DNA of 64,000 bases, from the NCBI RefSeq assembly GCF_026130545.1, contig NZ_JAMOIM010000013.1:62001-126000 (forward strand), written 5' to 3'. The position numbers were made by a program, and so were the translations under genes. This document shows positions 46,920 to 56,242 of the stretch, in pieces (the first letter of the stretch is position 1; each line of letters starts with the position of its first letter). The stretch comes from Lichenifustis flavocetrariae (GTDB taxonomy: Bacteria; Pseudomonadota; Alphaproteobacteria; Rhizobiales; Beijerinckiaceae). The notes under the pieces were generated by a model. The model was not told where the DNA came from, did no database searches, and saw nothing but the letters and a program-made list of their open reading frames with translations.

Positions 46920-49900
46920 TTAAGCCGCTTCCTGCAACCCCGTGGACAAAGCTTCAGGCGGCTTCGGTTCGGCCGGAGCTCCGAGCCATTCGGTATTGGG
47001 CGGGATCGACTCCCCCTTCATGACGAGCGTGAGCGGGCCGAGGCGCGCATTGTCGCCGACATGCGTGTCGTACAGCACGGTCGAACCCGCGCCGATCGTC
47101 ACGCCATTGCCGATCGTGACGCGCCCGACCTTCATCACACGGTCCTCGTAGAGATGCGTCTGGAGAGCCGAGAGGGCGTTGATCGACACGAAATCGCCAA
47201 CGGTCACGCAATCGAACTCCGTTATGTCGGTCATGTCCATGTAGACGCCCTTGCCGAATTTGGCGCCGAACAGCCGCAGGACCCACGGTAGGAACGGTGT
47301 CCCGCGCAGGTGGTCGAGCAGCACCTTGCCGGCGAGGCCCCAATACATCACGGCGACAGCCTCGGTCCGCATGGCCCAGAACGACCACATGGGTTGGGTG
47401 GTCGGCTCATAGCGGCCCATGGTCAGCCATTTCACCGCGATCACCACACCGGTCATCGCCAGTGAGATCGCCATGGCGATGACGACGAAGAGCCACAGCG
47501 CCGACCCATAGGCGCCGTCCAGCACCTTGGGGCCGATCACTTCGACCGACCATGTACCAAAGACGATGAACAGCATGGTCGGCAGCGAAATATGGACGGC
47601 CTCGAAGACGCCACGCATGTATTTCTTCCAGCGCGGCGGCTCGAACGTCCAGAGGGTCCCGCCGCCGTCGAAGCGCTGGCGCACCGGCAACTTGATCGGC
47701 GGCGTGCCGAACCACGTGTCGCCCGGACTCATCGCGGCATTCTGGGGCGGCTTCGACTTGATGCCGATGAGAGCGCCTTCAGGGATGTCCGCGCCGATCG
47801 GCACCACGGCATCGTTGCCGATGAAGACACGCGGACCTGTCCTGACGCGCTTCAACGTCATCCAGCCACGCCGGATCTCCTCGTCGCCCAGCACGACCTC
47901 GTCGGCGATGAAACATTTCTCGCCGATCTCGACCAGATCGTAACGACCCGACAGGTTGGTCGAGATTTCGGCATCCTTGCCGATCTTCGCCCCCATCAGC
48001 CGGTACCAGGCCCGCATGTAGATGGTGGCGAAGAGCGACGACAGCGTGTCGAGCGTGATCTCGGTCGCGAGCGACATGGCCCATTTGCGGAAATAGAACC
48101 AGGAATGGACCGAATAGACGCCCTCACGGACGCGGGGCAGCACCACCCAGCGCACCGCAGCGATCAGCGCCACCGTGATCAGGACGAGAACGAAGGAGGT
48201 CGGCCAGGCGAGAAGCGGCAGTGACGCCAGATAGGCCGTGCGATCGACATCCGGCACGGCGAGCCAGGCATCGAGCTGGTCGAAGACATAGAAGGCCGGG
48301 AAGATGGGCAGGAGCCCGAGTGGCGGGATCAACAGGAGGCACAGGACATAGAGGAAGCCCTGAAGGATGCGGATCGCGCGCGGTGCGTCGGCCTGGGCCG
48401 GCAAGCTGTCCCGATCGACCATGCCCACCTTGTGGCCGGGCGATCCATCCCACACCTCGCCCGCGCCCACCCGGGTGCCGGACTGAATGGCTACGAGATC
48501 GAGGAGTTCGGCCCCCTCGCCCACGACGCAGCCTTCTTCCAGCACGCAGGACGTGCCGATATAGGCGTCCGCCCCGACCGCAATGGGACCGACGATGAAT
48601 TCATTGCCTTCAACGCGGGCGTTGTTGAACTTGACCTTCCCGCCAATGGCGGCACCGGCCCCGATCGAGAGGAGATCCGGCGCCCCGATATCGACATCGC
48701 CGATCACGGCGTCCGAGCCGATGTCGGCACCGAGTGCCCGCAGGAAGAGACGCATCGTCGGCGAGCCTTGCGCCCATTTGGGGTGCGTGAGCCCGATGAA
48801 GCGCTGCACCAGCCACCAACGGAAGAAATAGGCCCCCCAGAGAGGATAGCGGCCGGGCTTCATGCGGCCGATGATCAGCCATTTGGCGCCGATCGCCAGA
48901 GCCACGGTGGCGGCATTGATGACCACGTAGATCGCGATGAGCCAGACGGCTTCCTCCAGCAGCGTGGCGTCACTCCCTGAGAGCAGCATGTAGCTGATGA
49001 ACACGCCGATCCATTGGAACGTCATCAGAGAAATGATCACAGGCAGCGCGATGGCCTGGGCCAGCCCGCACAGGAAGCGCCGCCGCAGGGGCGGTGGCTC
49101 GAAGGAAAGGTCGCGCTGCGGCACACTCGGCACGGTATTGCGGTGATCGAGATGCGCCGCGATGGCCCGCAGGGTGCGCAACCGGTACATGTCCTGCAGG
49201 GTCAGACCCGCCAGCTTCGGCGACTCGCGCACAACGGAGACGAAGCGCGCGGCCAGCAGCGAATGGCCGCCGAGGTCGGTGAAGAAATCAGCATCGAAGG
49301 GCACGGGCTGCGGCGGCAGCACTTTCTGCGCGGCGGCCAGTAGGGCCGCCTCTGTCGCGGTACGGGGCTCTTCCTGCGCTTCGGTCGAGACCTGCCGGGT
49401 GAGCGGCATGGCTTTCAGGGCCTTGCGGTCGGCCTTGCCGGACGACAGCCGTGGCAGATTCTCGACGATCTCGAACCTGGCCGGGATCATGTAGGGCGGC
49501 AGGTCTTGGCGCAGCGCATCGCGCAGCAGCTTCGGATCGAGCGGCAGTCCCGCAGGGTCTTTGGGCACCACGAAGGCGACGAGTTGGTCGATGCCATCAT
49601 CGCTGCGGAGGACAACCGTTGCCTGTGCGACGACCTCCTGCGCCGACAGCTTCGCCTCGATCTCACCGAGCTCGACCCTGAAGCCGCGGATCTTCACCTG
49701 ATCGTCGATCCGGCCCCGGAATGCGAGATTGCCCTGAGGGTCAAGCGCCACGGCGTCGCCCGAGCGGTAGAGCACGGGGTCATGTCCGTCGCCGCCGAAC
49801 GGATTGGCGATGAATTTCTCGGCCGTCAGCGCATCGCGTTTCAGATAGCCACGCGCGATACCGGGACCTCCGATGAGGAGCTCGCCCTCGACGCCGGGCG

Positions 49901-51020
49901 GGCAGAGGTGCAACGCCTCGTCGGCGACGTAGCAGGTATAATTCGCAATCGGCCGGCCGATCGTCACCACTTCGCCGGGGCGCACCTCGGCGGCTGTCGC
50001 CACAACGGTGCTTTCCGTGGGTCCGTAGGTGTTGAAGATCGCCCGATCAGGGCGCCACCAGCGCAGGGCCAGGGAGGCTGGGCAGGCCTCTCCGCCGAGG
50101 ATGATGAGCCTCAGGCTCGGCACGTCGCGGGTCAGCATGGCGAGCAGCGTCGGCACGGTGTCGAGCACCGTGATGCCTTCGGCATTCATGAGATCCGGCA
50201 GACGGTCGACCTCGCCCAGCATCTCGGCCGAGGCGACGAACAGGGTCGCGCCCACCAGATAGGGGATCCAGATCTCCTCCATGGAGAGGTCGAAGGCGAC
50301 CGATGCGCCCTGAAAGACGAGATCCTCAGAGGAAATGTGGTAGAGCGTGTTCGCGGCGCGCAAGTAGTGGCAGATGTTGCGGCCGGTGATCACGATGCCC
50401 TTTGGCACGCCCGTCGAACCGGACGTGTAGATCATGTAGGCAGGATGATCTGGGGTGGCGCCAAGCGCGCGCGCATTGACCGGCGTCGCGTCGGCAGGGT
50501 CGACAAGATCAGCTGCGACGAGTGCCGGACACGGCAGATGGCCGCCGGCCTTGGCCGCGAAGCCGGCATTCGTCAGAATATAGCGGGCTTCGGCATCGCT
50601 GAGGCAAACCGCGATACGGTCGACCGGCGCGTCGGCATCGAACGGCAACCAGGCCGCACCGGTTTTCGCCACGGCGATCTGCCCGATCAGCAGCTCCGAC
50701 CCGCGCGGCATCCACAGCCCGACGACGCTCCCGGGTCCAACGCCCCGCTTGATCAACCCACGCGCAACAGCGGTGGCCGCCTCATCGACCTGGCGATAGG
50801 TCAGCAGCACCTCACCGGATCGGATCGCACCTTTGTCGGCATGCGCCGCAACCGTCGCATCGAAGATTTCGGCCAGCAGTTCGTCGCGCAGGAGGTCGGG
50901 CCGCGATGGACCGATCAAAACCGCAGGAGCTTTGCCGACCGCCGAAATCGTCCCTGCCATCGGCGCCGGCGCAGCCGCTTGTCCCGGCTGGTCCGGCAAG
51001 GTCCCATCAAAATGCTCCAT
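46920..51020 (-). CDS. Pls/PosA-type single-module NRPS (homopolymer-type amino-acid ligase)
   Basis: Large membrane-bound peptide synthetase of 1366 residues. Adenylation domain about 40-540 (A3 YTSGSTGVPKG at 198-208, A5 NTYGPTE, A10 Lys529), carrier domain with LGGHS, phosphopantetheine Ser587. The remaining 700 residues are the Pls-type terminal part: several TM helices alternating with three left-handed beta-helix segments (GADIGSDAVIGD, GAKIGKDAEIS, GAKFGKGVYMD). Streptomyces Pls, with the same plan, polymerises lysine into epsilon-poly-lysine. Reading the specificity positions by alignment to GrsA gives DLEDIGTVVK; acidic residues at 239 and 278 suggest a basic amino acid. The start at 51020 (MEHFDGTLPD) is chosen because upstream frame has no family sequence and overlaps the TerB gene. 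Confidence 0.88.
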   Translation of the reverse strand: MEHFDGTLPDQPGQAAAPAPMAGTISAVGKAPAVLIGPSRPDLLRDELLAEIFDATVAAHADKGAIRSGEVLLTYRQVDEAATAVARGLIKRGVGPGSVVGLWMPRGSELLIGQIAVAKTGAAWLPFDADAPVDRIAVCLSDAEARYILTNAGFAAKAGGHLPCPALVAADLVDPADATPVNARALGATPDHPAYMIYTSGSTGVPKGIVITGRNICHYLRAANTLYHISSEDLVFQGASVAFDLSMEEIWIPYLVGATLFVASAEMLGEVDRLPDLMNAEGITVLDTVPTLLAMLTRDVPSLRLIILGGEACPASLALRWWRPDRAIFNTYGPTESTVVATAAEVRPGEVVTIGRPIANYTCYVADEALHLCPPGVEGELLIGGPGIARGYLKRDALTAEKFIANPFGGDGHDPVLYRSGDAVALDPQGNLAFRGRIDDQVKIRGFRVELGEIEAKLSAQEVVAQATVVLRSDDGIDQLVAFVVPKDPAGLPLDPKLLRDALRQDLPPYMIPARFEIVENLPRLSSGKADRKALKAMPLTRQVSTEAQEEPRTATEAALLAAAQKVLPPQPVPFDADFFTDLGGHSLLAARFVSVVRESPKLAGLTLQDMYRLRTLRAIAAHLDHRNTVPSVPQRDLSFEPPPLRRRFLCGLAQAIALPVIISLMTFQWIGVFISYMLLSGSDATLLEEAVWLIAIYVVINAATVALAIGAKWLIIGRMKPGRYPLWGAYFFRWWLVQRFIGLTHPKWAQGSPTMRLFLRALGADIGSDAVIGDVDIGAPDLLSIGAGAAIGGKVKFNNARVEGNEFIVGPIAVGADAYIGTSCVLEEGCVVGEGAELLDLVAIQSGTRVGAGEVWDGSPGHKVGMVDRDSLPAQADAPRAIRILQGFLYVLCLLLIPPLGLLPIFPAFYVFDQLDAWLAVPDVDRTAYLASLPLLAWPTSFVLVLITVALIAAVRWVVLPRVREGVYSVHSWFYFRKWAMSLATEITLDTLSSLFATIYMRAWYRLMGAKIGKDAEISTNLSGRYDLVEIGEKCFIADEVVLGDEEIRRGWMTLKRVRTGPRVFIGNDAVVPIGADIPEGALIGIKSKPPQNAAMSPGDTWFGTPPIKLPVRQRFDGGGTLWTFEPPRWKKYMRGVFEAVHISLPTMLFIVFGTWSVEVIGPKVLDGAYGSALWLFVVIAMAISLAMTGVVIAVKWLTMGRYEPTTQPMWSFWAMRTEAVAVMYWGLAGKVLLDHLRGTPFLPWVLRLFGAKFGKGVYMDMTDITEFDCVTVGDFVSINALSALQTHLYEDRVMKVGRVTIGNGVTIGAGSTVLYDTHVGDNARLGPLTLVMKGESIPPNTEWLGAPAEPKPPEALSTGLQEAA

Positions 51021-51231
51021 TTGCCCCCGCGATCCGCTTCGGCAAAAGCCAAAGCCCGCGCTTGTGTTGAGAATGCGGCGTTTCGCCGTGCTAGTCCCTA
51101 GGAACAAGCTGTGAAGTCGTCGTGATTCGTCAACCCACCCATCCATGAACACCATCGCCCGAAGAGGGGAATGACGCGTCGGCGCTGAATGGGCCCTGAA
51201 CGCAAGATCGCGCGCCTTTGCGTCGATCACC

Positions 51232-51795
51232 TCATACTGGAAACGCGTGCTCCAGCTCGTCGAGGATCTCTTGTTCCCGGGCCGAAACCTTGCCGAAGCC
51301 CAGAATGCCTCCGGCCGCTTCGGCGACGCCGCGAGCCTTGCCGATGATCTCGGCCCGCAGGGCTTCAACCGCCGATGTGTCCATGTCCGCGCACAGAGAG
51401 GCGATGAAGCTTTTCCAACGCTCGAAGAGCTCGGGATCGGGCCGTTCGCGGAACCATGAGTCCAAGAGCGCGTGACTTGGACTTCCCTGCGAAATTCCTG
51501 CACTCTCGACGGCCTGCAGCAGGGCTGCTCGCTCGCGATCATGAAGCTCGCGGTCGGCCCAGGCGATCGCGACAAGCGGGACCAGAGCCATGGCGGCGGC
51601 GGTGTCACCATCCACATGCCGGGTCGTCAGCCCGTTAAGCGCATGAGGGTCGTGGATGCCGGACGCCACGGCCAAACCTCCGGAGGCATCTTGATGGACC
51701 ATCTCACGCAGATTCAGCCGCAAACGTTCGTTCTCGTGGACGAAGAAGGCTTCCTCCATGCTGCGCCCGCGCACCCGAAGTTCGTCGTCACTCAT
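51232..51795 (-). CDS. TerB-like tellurite-resistance family protein
   Basis: Helical cytoplasmic protein of 187 residues with a TerB/DjlA-type domain (about 65-160). The acidic pattern AIAWADRELHDRERAALLQAVESAGI matches the metal-binding loop region of the family (D/E residues after a helix). Family members occur in stress and phage-defence operons, but no other ter gene is nearby. It lies 211 bases upstream of the Pls-type gene, same strand, so the two may be cotranscribed. Function unknown. Confidence 0.75.
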   Translation of the reverse strand: MSDDELRVRGRSMEEAFFVHENERLRLNLREMVHQDASGGLAVASGIHDPHALNGLTTRHVDGDTAAAMALVPLVAIAWADRELHDRERAALLQAVESAGISQGSPSHALLDSWFRERPDPELFERWKSFIASLCADMDTSAVEALRAEIIGKARGVAEAAGGILGFGKVSAREQEILDELEHAFPV

Positions 51796-51978
51796 TGTAT
51801 TGCCCCACCTCTTCGGCCGCCTAGCGGCCTCTCAACACGCTGAGCCCAATGATCGATCTCATCGCCGGTTCCACCGGTGAGAGGCGCGGCTTGGATGACC
51901 GTTTCAGGTGAGTGTGTCGACTGTGTCTCGCGAAGTGCTGCTTGCCGAAATTTCATGAATGGACGACGCGCCAGTATT

Positions 51979-52578
51979 TCAGAACCACTGGAATCGCCCT
52001 CGGGCGAAACGAAGAACACGTCCTTGGAAAATCTCGATGTCCGGCGCCTCGGTGATGGGAACCCCTGCCAAAATATGCATCAGGGCCCGTGCGACACCGC
52101 CATGGGCAACAACCACGTCACCGGGCCGACGTTCCCCGAGCCAGGGCATCAGCCGATCGGCGAGGTCGGCGTAGCTCTCGCCGCCGGGCGGCACGAAAAT
52201 CCATTTGGCCCGCTTGCGTTCCTTCACGAGCGCAGGCGCGACCGCCTTTGCCTCGCTCCACGTTAGTCCCTCCCACGCCCCGAATCCGATCTCCTTAAGA
52301 CGATCATCGGTCTCATAGGCGGCAGGCGGCAGGCCGAGGGCCGACCGCAGTCGCTCCATCGTATCGCAGGTGCGCCGGAGCGGCGACGCGACAAACCGAA
52401 GGCCGGCAGGGTCAATCCCCTCCTTGTGCAGGAGCTTCTTCAGCTTGCGACCCGCCGCCGACGCCTGTTCCAAGCCGATGGGGTTCAGGGGAACATCCCG
52501 CTGCCCCTGCAACCGGCCCTGCCTGTTCCAATCAGTTTCGCCGTGGCGGATCAGGAAAAAATCGACAGGGGGCTCCAC
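51979..52578 (-). CDS. Histidine phosphatase family protein (phosphoglycerate-mutase-like)
   Basis: Phosphohydrolase of 199 residues from the branch-1 histidine phosphatases. Catalytic RHG motif at FLIRHGETDWNRQGRLQG (His12), and the second histidine in VVAHGGVARAL near residue 160. The substrate is unknown; related proteins act on phosphosugars, alpha-ribazole phosphate or nucleotides. It begins 19 bases after the fabI stop on the same strand, a linkage common in alphaproteobacteria, so it is the second gene of a fabI operon. Confidence 0.88.
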   Translation of the reverse strand: MEPPVDFFLIRHGETDWNRQGRLQGQRDVPLNPIGLEQASAAGRKLKKLLHKEGIDPAGLRFVASPLRRTCDTMERLRSALGLPPAAYETDDRLKEIGFGAWEGLTWSEAKAVAPALVKERKRAKWIFVPPGGESYADLADRLMPWLGERRPGDVVVAHGGVARALMHILAGVPITEAPDIEIFQGRVLRFARGRFQWF

Positions 52579-52597
52579 GCGTTTCCAGGGACCTGGC

Positions 52598-53467
52598 TCA
52601 GTCCTGACTCACGATGGAGATGTCAGGCGCTTCCGGGTTCTTCATGCCGACCACGTGATAGCCCGCATCCACGTGCAGGATCTCACCTGTGATTCCGCGC
52701 GCAGCCGGCGACAGCATGAAGACCGCGCTTTCGCCCACCTCTTCAATCGTGACGGTCCGGCGCAAAGGTGCATTCAGCTCGTTCCAACGCAGAATGTAGC
52801 GGAAATCGCCAATGCCGGAAGCCGCGAGTGTCTTGATCGGTCCCGCCGAAATCGCATTGACCCGGATCGCCTTGGAGCCAAGGTCAGCCGCCATGTAACG
52901 GACGCTCGCCTCAAGAGCCGCCTTGGCGACCCCCATCACATTGTAGTGCGGCATCCACTTCTCGGCGCCGTAATAGGTCAGGGTCAGCATGGCGCCGCCA
53001 TCCGGCATCAGCAGCTCGGCACGCTGCGCCACGGCCGTGAAGGAGTAGCAGGAGATCAGCAGCGACTTCGTGAAATTGGCCTCGGACGTGTCGACGTAAC
53101 GCCCCGTCAGCTCATCCTTGTCCGAAAACGCAATGCAATGGACCACGAAGTCGATCTTGCCCCAAAGGCGCTTAACTTCCGCAAAGACCGCGTCGAGGGA
53201 TGTCGCATCGGTGACATCGCAATGCCCGACCACGGCCGCGTCAAGTTCCTTGGCGAGCGGCCGGACGCGCTTTTCCAGCGCGTCTCCCTGATAGGTGAAA
53301 GCGAGTTCGGCACCCGCCAGACGGGCGGCCTTGGCGATTCCCCAGGCGATCGAACGATTGTTCGCGACGCCCATGACGAGACCGCGCTTACCCTTGAGCA
53401 AGCCGCCGATCAGTGCGGGATCCGTCGCGTTGTCCACCTGGCCCATTGCCCGTTTGACCTTTTCCAT
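52598..53467 (-). CDS. fabI: Enoyl-[acyl-carrier-protein] reductase, FabI type
   Basis: NADH-dependent enzyme completing each fatty-acid elongation cycle, target of triclosan; 289 residues with an N-terminal extension of about 20 over E. coli FabI. Short-chain reductase fold with the FabI-type cofactor loop MGVANNRSIAWGIAKA, and the catalytic Tyr175-x6-Lys182 (YNVMGVAK) with GPIKTLAASGI downstream. The start could also be M8. Cotranscribed with the histidine phosphatase. The ECF sigma gene diverges from it. Confidence 0.95.
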   Translation of the reverse strand: MEKVKRAMGQVDNATDPALIGGLLKGKRGLVMGVANNRSIAWGIAKAARLAGAELAFTYQGDALEKRVRPLAKELDAAVVGHCDVTDATSLDAVFAEVKRLWGKIDFVVHCIAFSDKDELTGRYVDTSEANFTKSLLISCYSFTAVAQRAELLMPDGGAMLTLTYYGAEKWMPHYNVMGVAKAALEASVRYMAADLGSKAIRVNAISAGPIKTLAASGIGDFRYILRWNELNAPLRRTVTIEEVGESAVFMLSPAARGITGEILHVDAGYHVVGMKNPEAPDISIVSQD

Positions 53468-53736
53468 GACCAGCCACGACGACGCAGCGGTCCCACCCGG
53501 TTTTCTATCGAGCCATCGGCGCGCTCGCGGCTCGCGACAGCCCCTCTGACCGGGTGTCTTAACTCAAGCCCGACGGCCAAGGAAGAGTCCCGAGCATCCG
53601 TATCCAGCGTCGTCGCGGCCCGAGCCTCACGGCACAAAAAATCCCGCCGCGAGCACCTTGTCACCGTAGGCGAACGCCTTTCGCTGACCTATGATGCTTA
53701 AGAAACCGTTACCGACACGGGGGAGGGGTCGGCGTC

Positions 53737-54303
53737 ATGGAAACCATTCGCGACATCGGCTACCGCGACGAACTCGCTCGGTTCACACCGAACCTGCGCC
53801 GCTACGCTCGGGCGCTCGTGCGCAATCATAGCAGCGAGGCCGCTGACGAACTTGTGCAGACGACGCTCACCCGTGCGCTTGGCGGCGACCAGGCGCGGCG
53901 CGGCGCACGTCTCCTGGTGTGGCTCGTGTCCATCCTGACGGGGCTGCACCGTGAACAGGTCCGCGACATCGGCGCCGAACAGAAACTCGGCTTTGGCGGA
54001 GGCGAGTCCCCAACGGTCGGCAGTTCCTCCTCGTGGAAGTCCGCGCGCCGCGATCCTGCGCTGCTCAGCAGCATCCCTTTGGAATATCGCGAGGCCCTGC
54101 TGCTCGTCGTGCTCGAAAACATGAGCTATGCGCAGGTGGCTGAATGTCTCGGGTTGTCGGTCACCACGGTCGGCACCCGAGTGGCGCGGGCCCGCGACTA
54201 CCTGGCGAAGGCGCAGGCCGGCTGGTCCAGCGACAAGCCGCTGTCTGCGACGCAGGGCAAGGCAGCGCGAACGCCAGCACCCTACCTTCGCGTCGTCAAG
54301 TGA
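53737..54303 (+). CDS. ECF-type RNA polymerase sigma factor
   Basis: Extracytoplasmic-function sigma factor of 188 residues. Region 2 (about 15-75, NLRRYARALVRNHSSEAADELVQ) contacts the core and -10; region 4 (about 105-165, LPLEYREALLLVVLENMSYAQVAECLGLS is read here as SSIPLEYREALLLV then SYAQVAECLGLS) binds -35. It is followed after 10 bases by a membrane anti-sigma gene, the usual pairing. A near CtrA motif (TTAA-N7-TTAC) lies 25 bases upstream; one base is off. The stress signal and promoter motif are unknown. Confidence 0.9.
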   Translation: METIRDIGYRDELARFTPNLRRYARALVRNHSSEAADELVQTTLTRALGGDQARRGARLLVWLVSILTGLHREQVRDIGAEQKLGFGGGESPTVGSSSSWKSARRDPALLSSIPLEYREALLLVVLENMSYAQVAECLGLSVTTVGTRVARARDYLAKAQAGWSSDKPLSATQGKAARTPAPYLRVVK

Positions 54304-54313
54304 AGGTTGCACC

Positions 54314-55198
54314 ATGGTGATGCGTCCGTTCAGCGACGTCGATCTTCACGCTTTCGTCGACGATCAGGTCAATCCCGAACGGCGGGCCATGATCGCCAGT
54401 TACCTCAAGACCGCTCCCGACGAAGCCGCGCGTGTCGAGAGTTGGCGTCGCCAGAATGAAGCGATCCGGACGGTGTTCGGCAGTGCCGCCAGTGAGCCCG
54501 TGCCCCTTTGGCTGACGATCGGTCAGGTGGCCTCCGGCCGTGAGCGAGCCTCCACACGCCCGGACCACGCGTCCGACAGCAAATCAAGCGCGCTTCGCCA
54601 GCGCATATCGTCGCCGCATCGTCAGGACTGGAGCAAAGGTTGGACGGCGTGCGCCTGTGTGGTCCTGGCGTTTGGGACGGGTCTCGCGGTCCCCTACGCG
54701 GCGCCACAATGGGCGCATGCGGTCGAGCGCTTCCTGCCGGTCTCGCCCCGTGTCGAGCAGCTCCATCGATTATCGACTCGCACCGCTGAGGCGCAGACAA
54801 CCTACGGGACTGACCCGGACCACCCGGTGGAAATCCTCGATGCGCCGGCAGGATCTTTGGCAACTTGGCTCAAGCGGCACGTCGGGTTTTCGGTGAGGGT
54901 CCCCGACCTGAAGCGTGCCGGATGGACATTGCGTGGCGGCCGCGTCGTCCCGGACGATGCGGGGCGCGCCGCACTGATGGTCTATGAAAATGCCGTTGGG
55001 GATCGGCTCAGCCTGCGGATCGGACGCATCAACAATCCGGCGCCCTTCGATACCTCCTACGAGGTGACGCCAGGTCCCACGCTGGTTTGGATGGATGGTC
55101 CGCTCGGCTTCGGCATCGCGTCGTCCAAAGAAGGAAGCTGGCTCGCCGATAACGCCCGCGATCTCTATCGAGCCGTCTACGACAGCCCGGAAAGCTGA
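54314..55198 (+). CDS. Membrane-anchored anti-sigma factor
   Basis: Partner of the ECF sigma factor, 294 residues from ATG at 54314 with GAAGG upstream. The N-terminal cytoplasmic part (DVDLHAFVDDQVNPERR, SYLKTAP, ARVESWRRQNEAIR) is the sigma-binding segment of the RsiW/ZAS-like type, but the zinc Hx3CxxC cysteines are absent. One TM helix (about 117-137, TACACVVLAFGTGLAVPYA). The periplasmic remainder is an unknown domain of about 150 residues. It probably senses an envelope signal and releases the sigma factor. Confidence 0.85.
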   Translation: MVMRPFSDVDLHAFVDDQVNPERRAMIASYLKTAPDEAARVESWRRQNEAIRTVFGSAASEPVPLWLTIGQVASGRERASTRPDHASDSKSSALRQRISSPHRQDWSKGWTACACVVLAFGTGLAVPYAAPQWAHAVERFLPVSPRVEQLHRLSTRTAEAQTTYGTDPDHPVEILDAPAGSLATWLKRHVGFSVRVPDLKRAGWTLRGGRVVPDDAGRAALMVYENAVGDRLSLRIGRINNPAPFDTSYEVTPGPTLVWMDGPLGFGIASSKEGSWLADNARDLYRAVYDSPES

Positions 55199-55241
55199 AG
55201 ACCGGGGCTTCGATCTCCGACGACCAAAGAGGCGCCCCGCC

Positions 55242-56198
55242 TCAGGTTTCCATGCCACCACGTGGGTTGTACGGCTTCTCGTCGCGCCACGTCCGCATCA
55301 CGGCATCGAGAGCCTCATCCGATCCCTCCGGAAGAACGATCCTGGGGGTGATCAGCAGATCTCCGGCCGCCTGACCATTGCCGGCGGGCAATCCTTTGCC
55401 GCGAAGCCGTAAGGTACGCCCGCTTCTGCCGCCTGCTGGAAGGCTGAGTTCGATTGTCCCGTCGAGGGTGGGGACATTCACCTTCGCGCCGAGAACCGCC
55501 TCATAGAGCGCGACCGGAAGATCGACCCGCAAGTCTCTTCCATCGACGGCAAAGAGCTTGTGCTTCGCGATATGCACCACGATGAGCGCGTCGCCCGGTG
55601 GACCGCCCGCGACGGAGGGCTGCCCTTGCCCTTTGAGACGGATCTGCTTGCCCTCCTCGATCCCAGCCGGGATCTTGATGTCGAGCGTGCGTCCGGTCGG
55701 CAGCGTCACACGGGCCTCGGCTCCATGCACGGCATCGAGCAGCGACACCGTGACATCGGCTTTCACATCCTCGCCCTTGCTGGGCGCGCCCTGGGCGGCC
55801 CCGCGCTGGCCGCGCGCGCCGCCGCCGAACAGGTCCGAGAAGAAATCGCTGGGGTCGATCGTTCCCTGCTGGCCCCGGAAGCCGCCGCGCCCGAACGGAT
55901 TGGCGCCAGCCTCGAATTCGAACCCGCCAGCGGCACCCCGACGCGCGCCCGTAAAGCCTTCGAAGCCCTGTGCCCGCGGCTTGCCGTCTCCGTCGATTTC
56001 CCCGCGATCGAACTGGCCGCGCTTCGTGTCGTCGCCGACGATCTCGTAGGCCTGATTGATCTCGGCGAAGCGGTCCTGCGCCTTGGCGTCCTTGTTCTGG
56101 TCCGGATGGTATTTTTTGGCGAGACGGCGAAATGCCTTCTTGATGTCCTCCGCGCTCGCGGATTTTGACACGCCCAGCGTGGTATAAGGATCGCGCAT
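55242..56198 (-). CDS. DnaJ-family co-chaperone (CbpA-like, no zinc finger)
   Basis: J-domain protein of 318 residues. Residues 1-70 are a J domain with the HPD tripeptide (KYHPDQNK), which stimulates DnaK ATPase. A Gly/Arg/Phe-rich linker follows (about 70-125), then the two C-terminal peptide-binding beta domains with SLLDAVHGAEARVTLP and LPAGGRSGRTLRLRGKGLP. The CxxCxGxG zinc repeats of true DnaJ are absent, so it is CbpA-like. It commonly lies near fabI and pdxH in alphaproteobacteria; here the sigma/anti-sigma pair separates it from fabI. Confidence 0.93.
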   Translation of the reverse strand: MRDPYTTLGVSKSASAEDIKKAFRRLAKKYHPDQNKDAKAQDRFAEINQAYEIVGDDTKRGQFDRGEIDGDGKPRAQGFEGFTGARRGAAGGFEFEAGANPFGRGGFRGQQGTIDPSDFFSDLFGGGARGQRGAAQGAPSKGEDVKADVTVSLLDAVHGAEARVTLPTGRTLDIKIPAGIEEGKQIRLKGQGQPSVAGGPPGDALIVVHIAKHKLFAVDGRDLRVDLPVALYEAVLGAKVNVPTLDGTIELSLPAGGRSGRTLRLRGKGLPAGNGQAAGDLLITPRIVLPEGSDEALDAVMRTWRDEKPYNPRGGMET

Positions 56199-56242
56199 TC
56201 AAAGACCCAGCAATGGCGCGCCCTTGGCGGCGCCGTTCGTCG

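Noticed and set aside
49506-51101. 531-codon frame opposite the Pls-type gene
   Set aside because: Antisense to the adenylation domain whose motifs are all intact.
51021-51617. 199-codon N-terminal extension of the Pls-type protein
   Set aside because: Low-complexity Ser/Pro/Arg sequence overlapping the TerB gene in another frame; family proteins start near MEHFDGTLPD.
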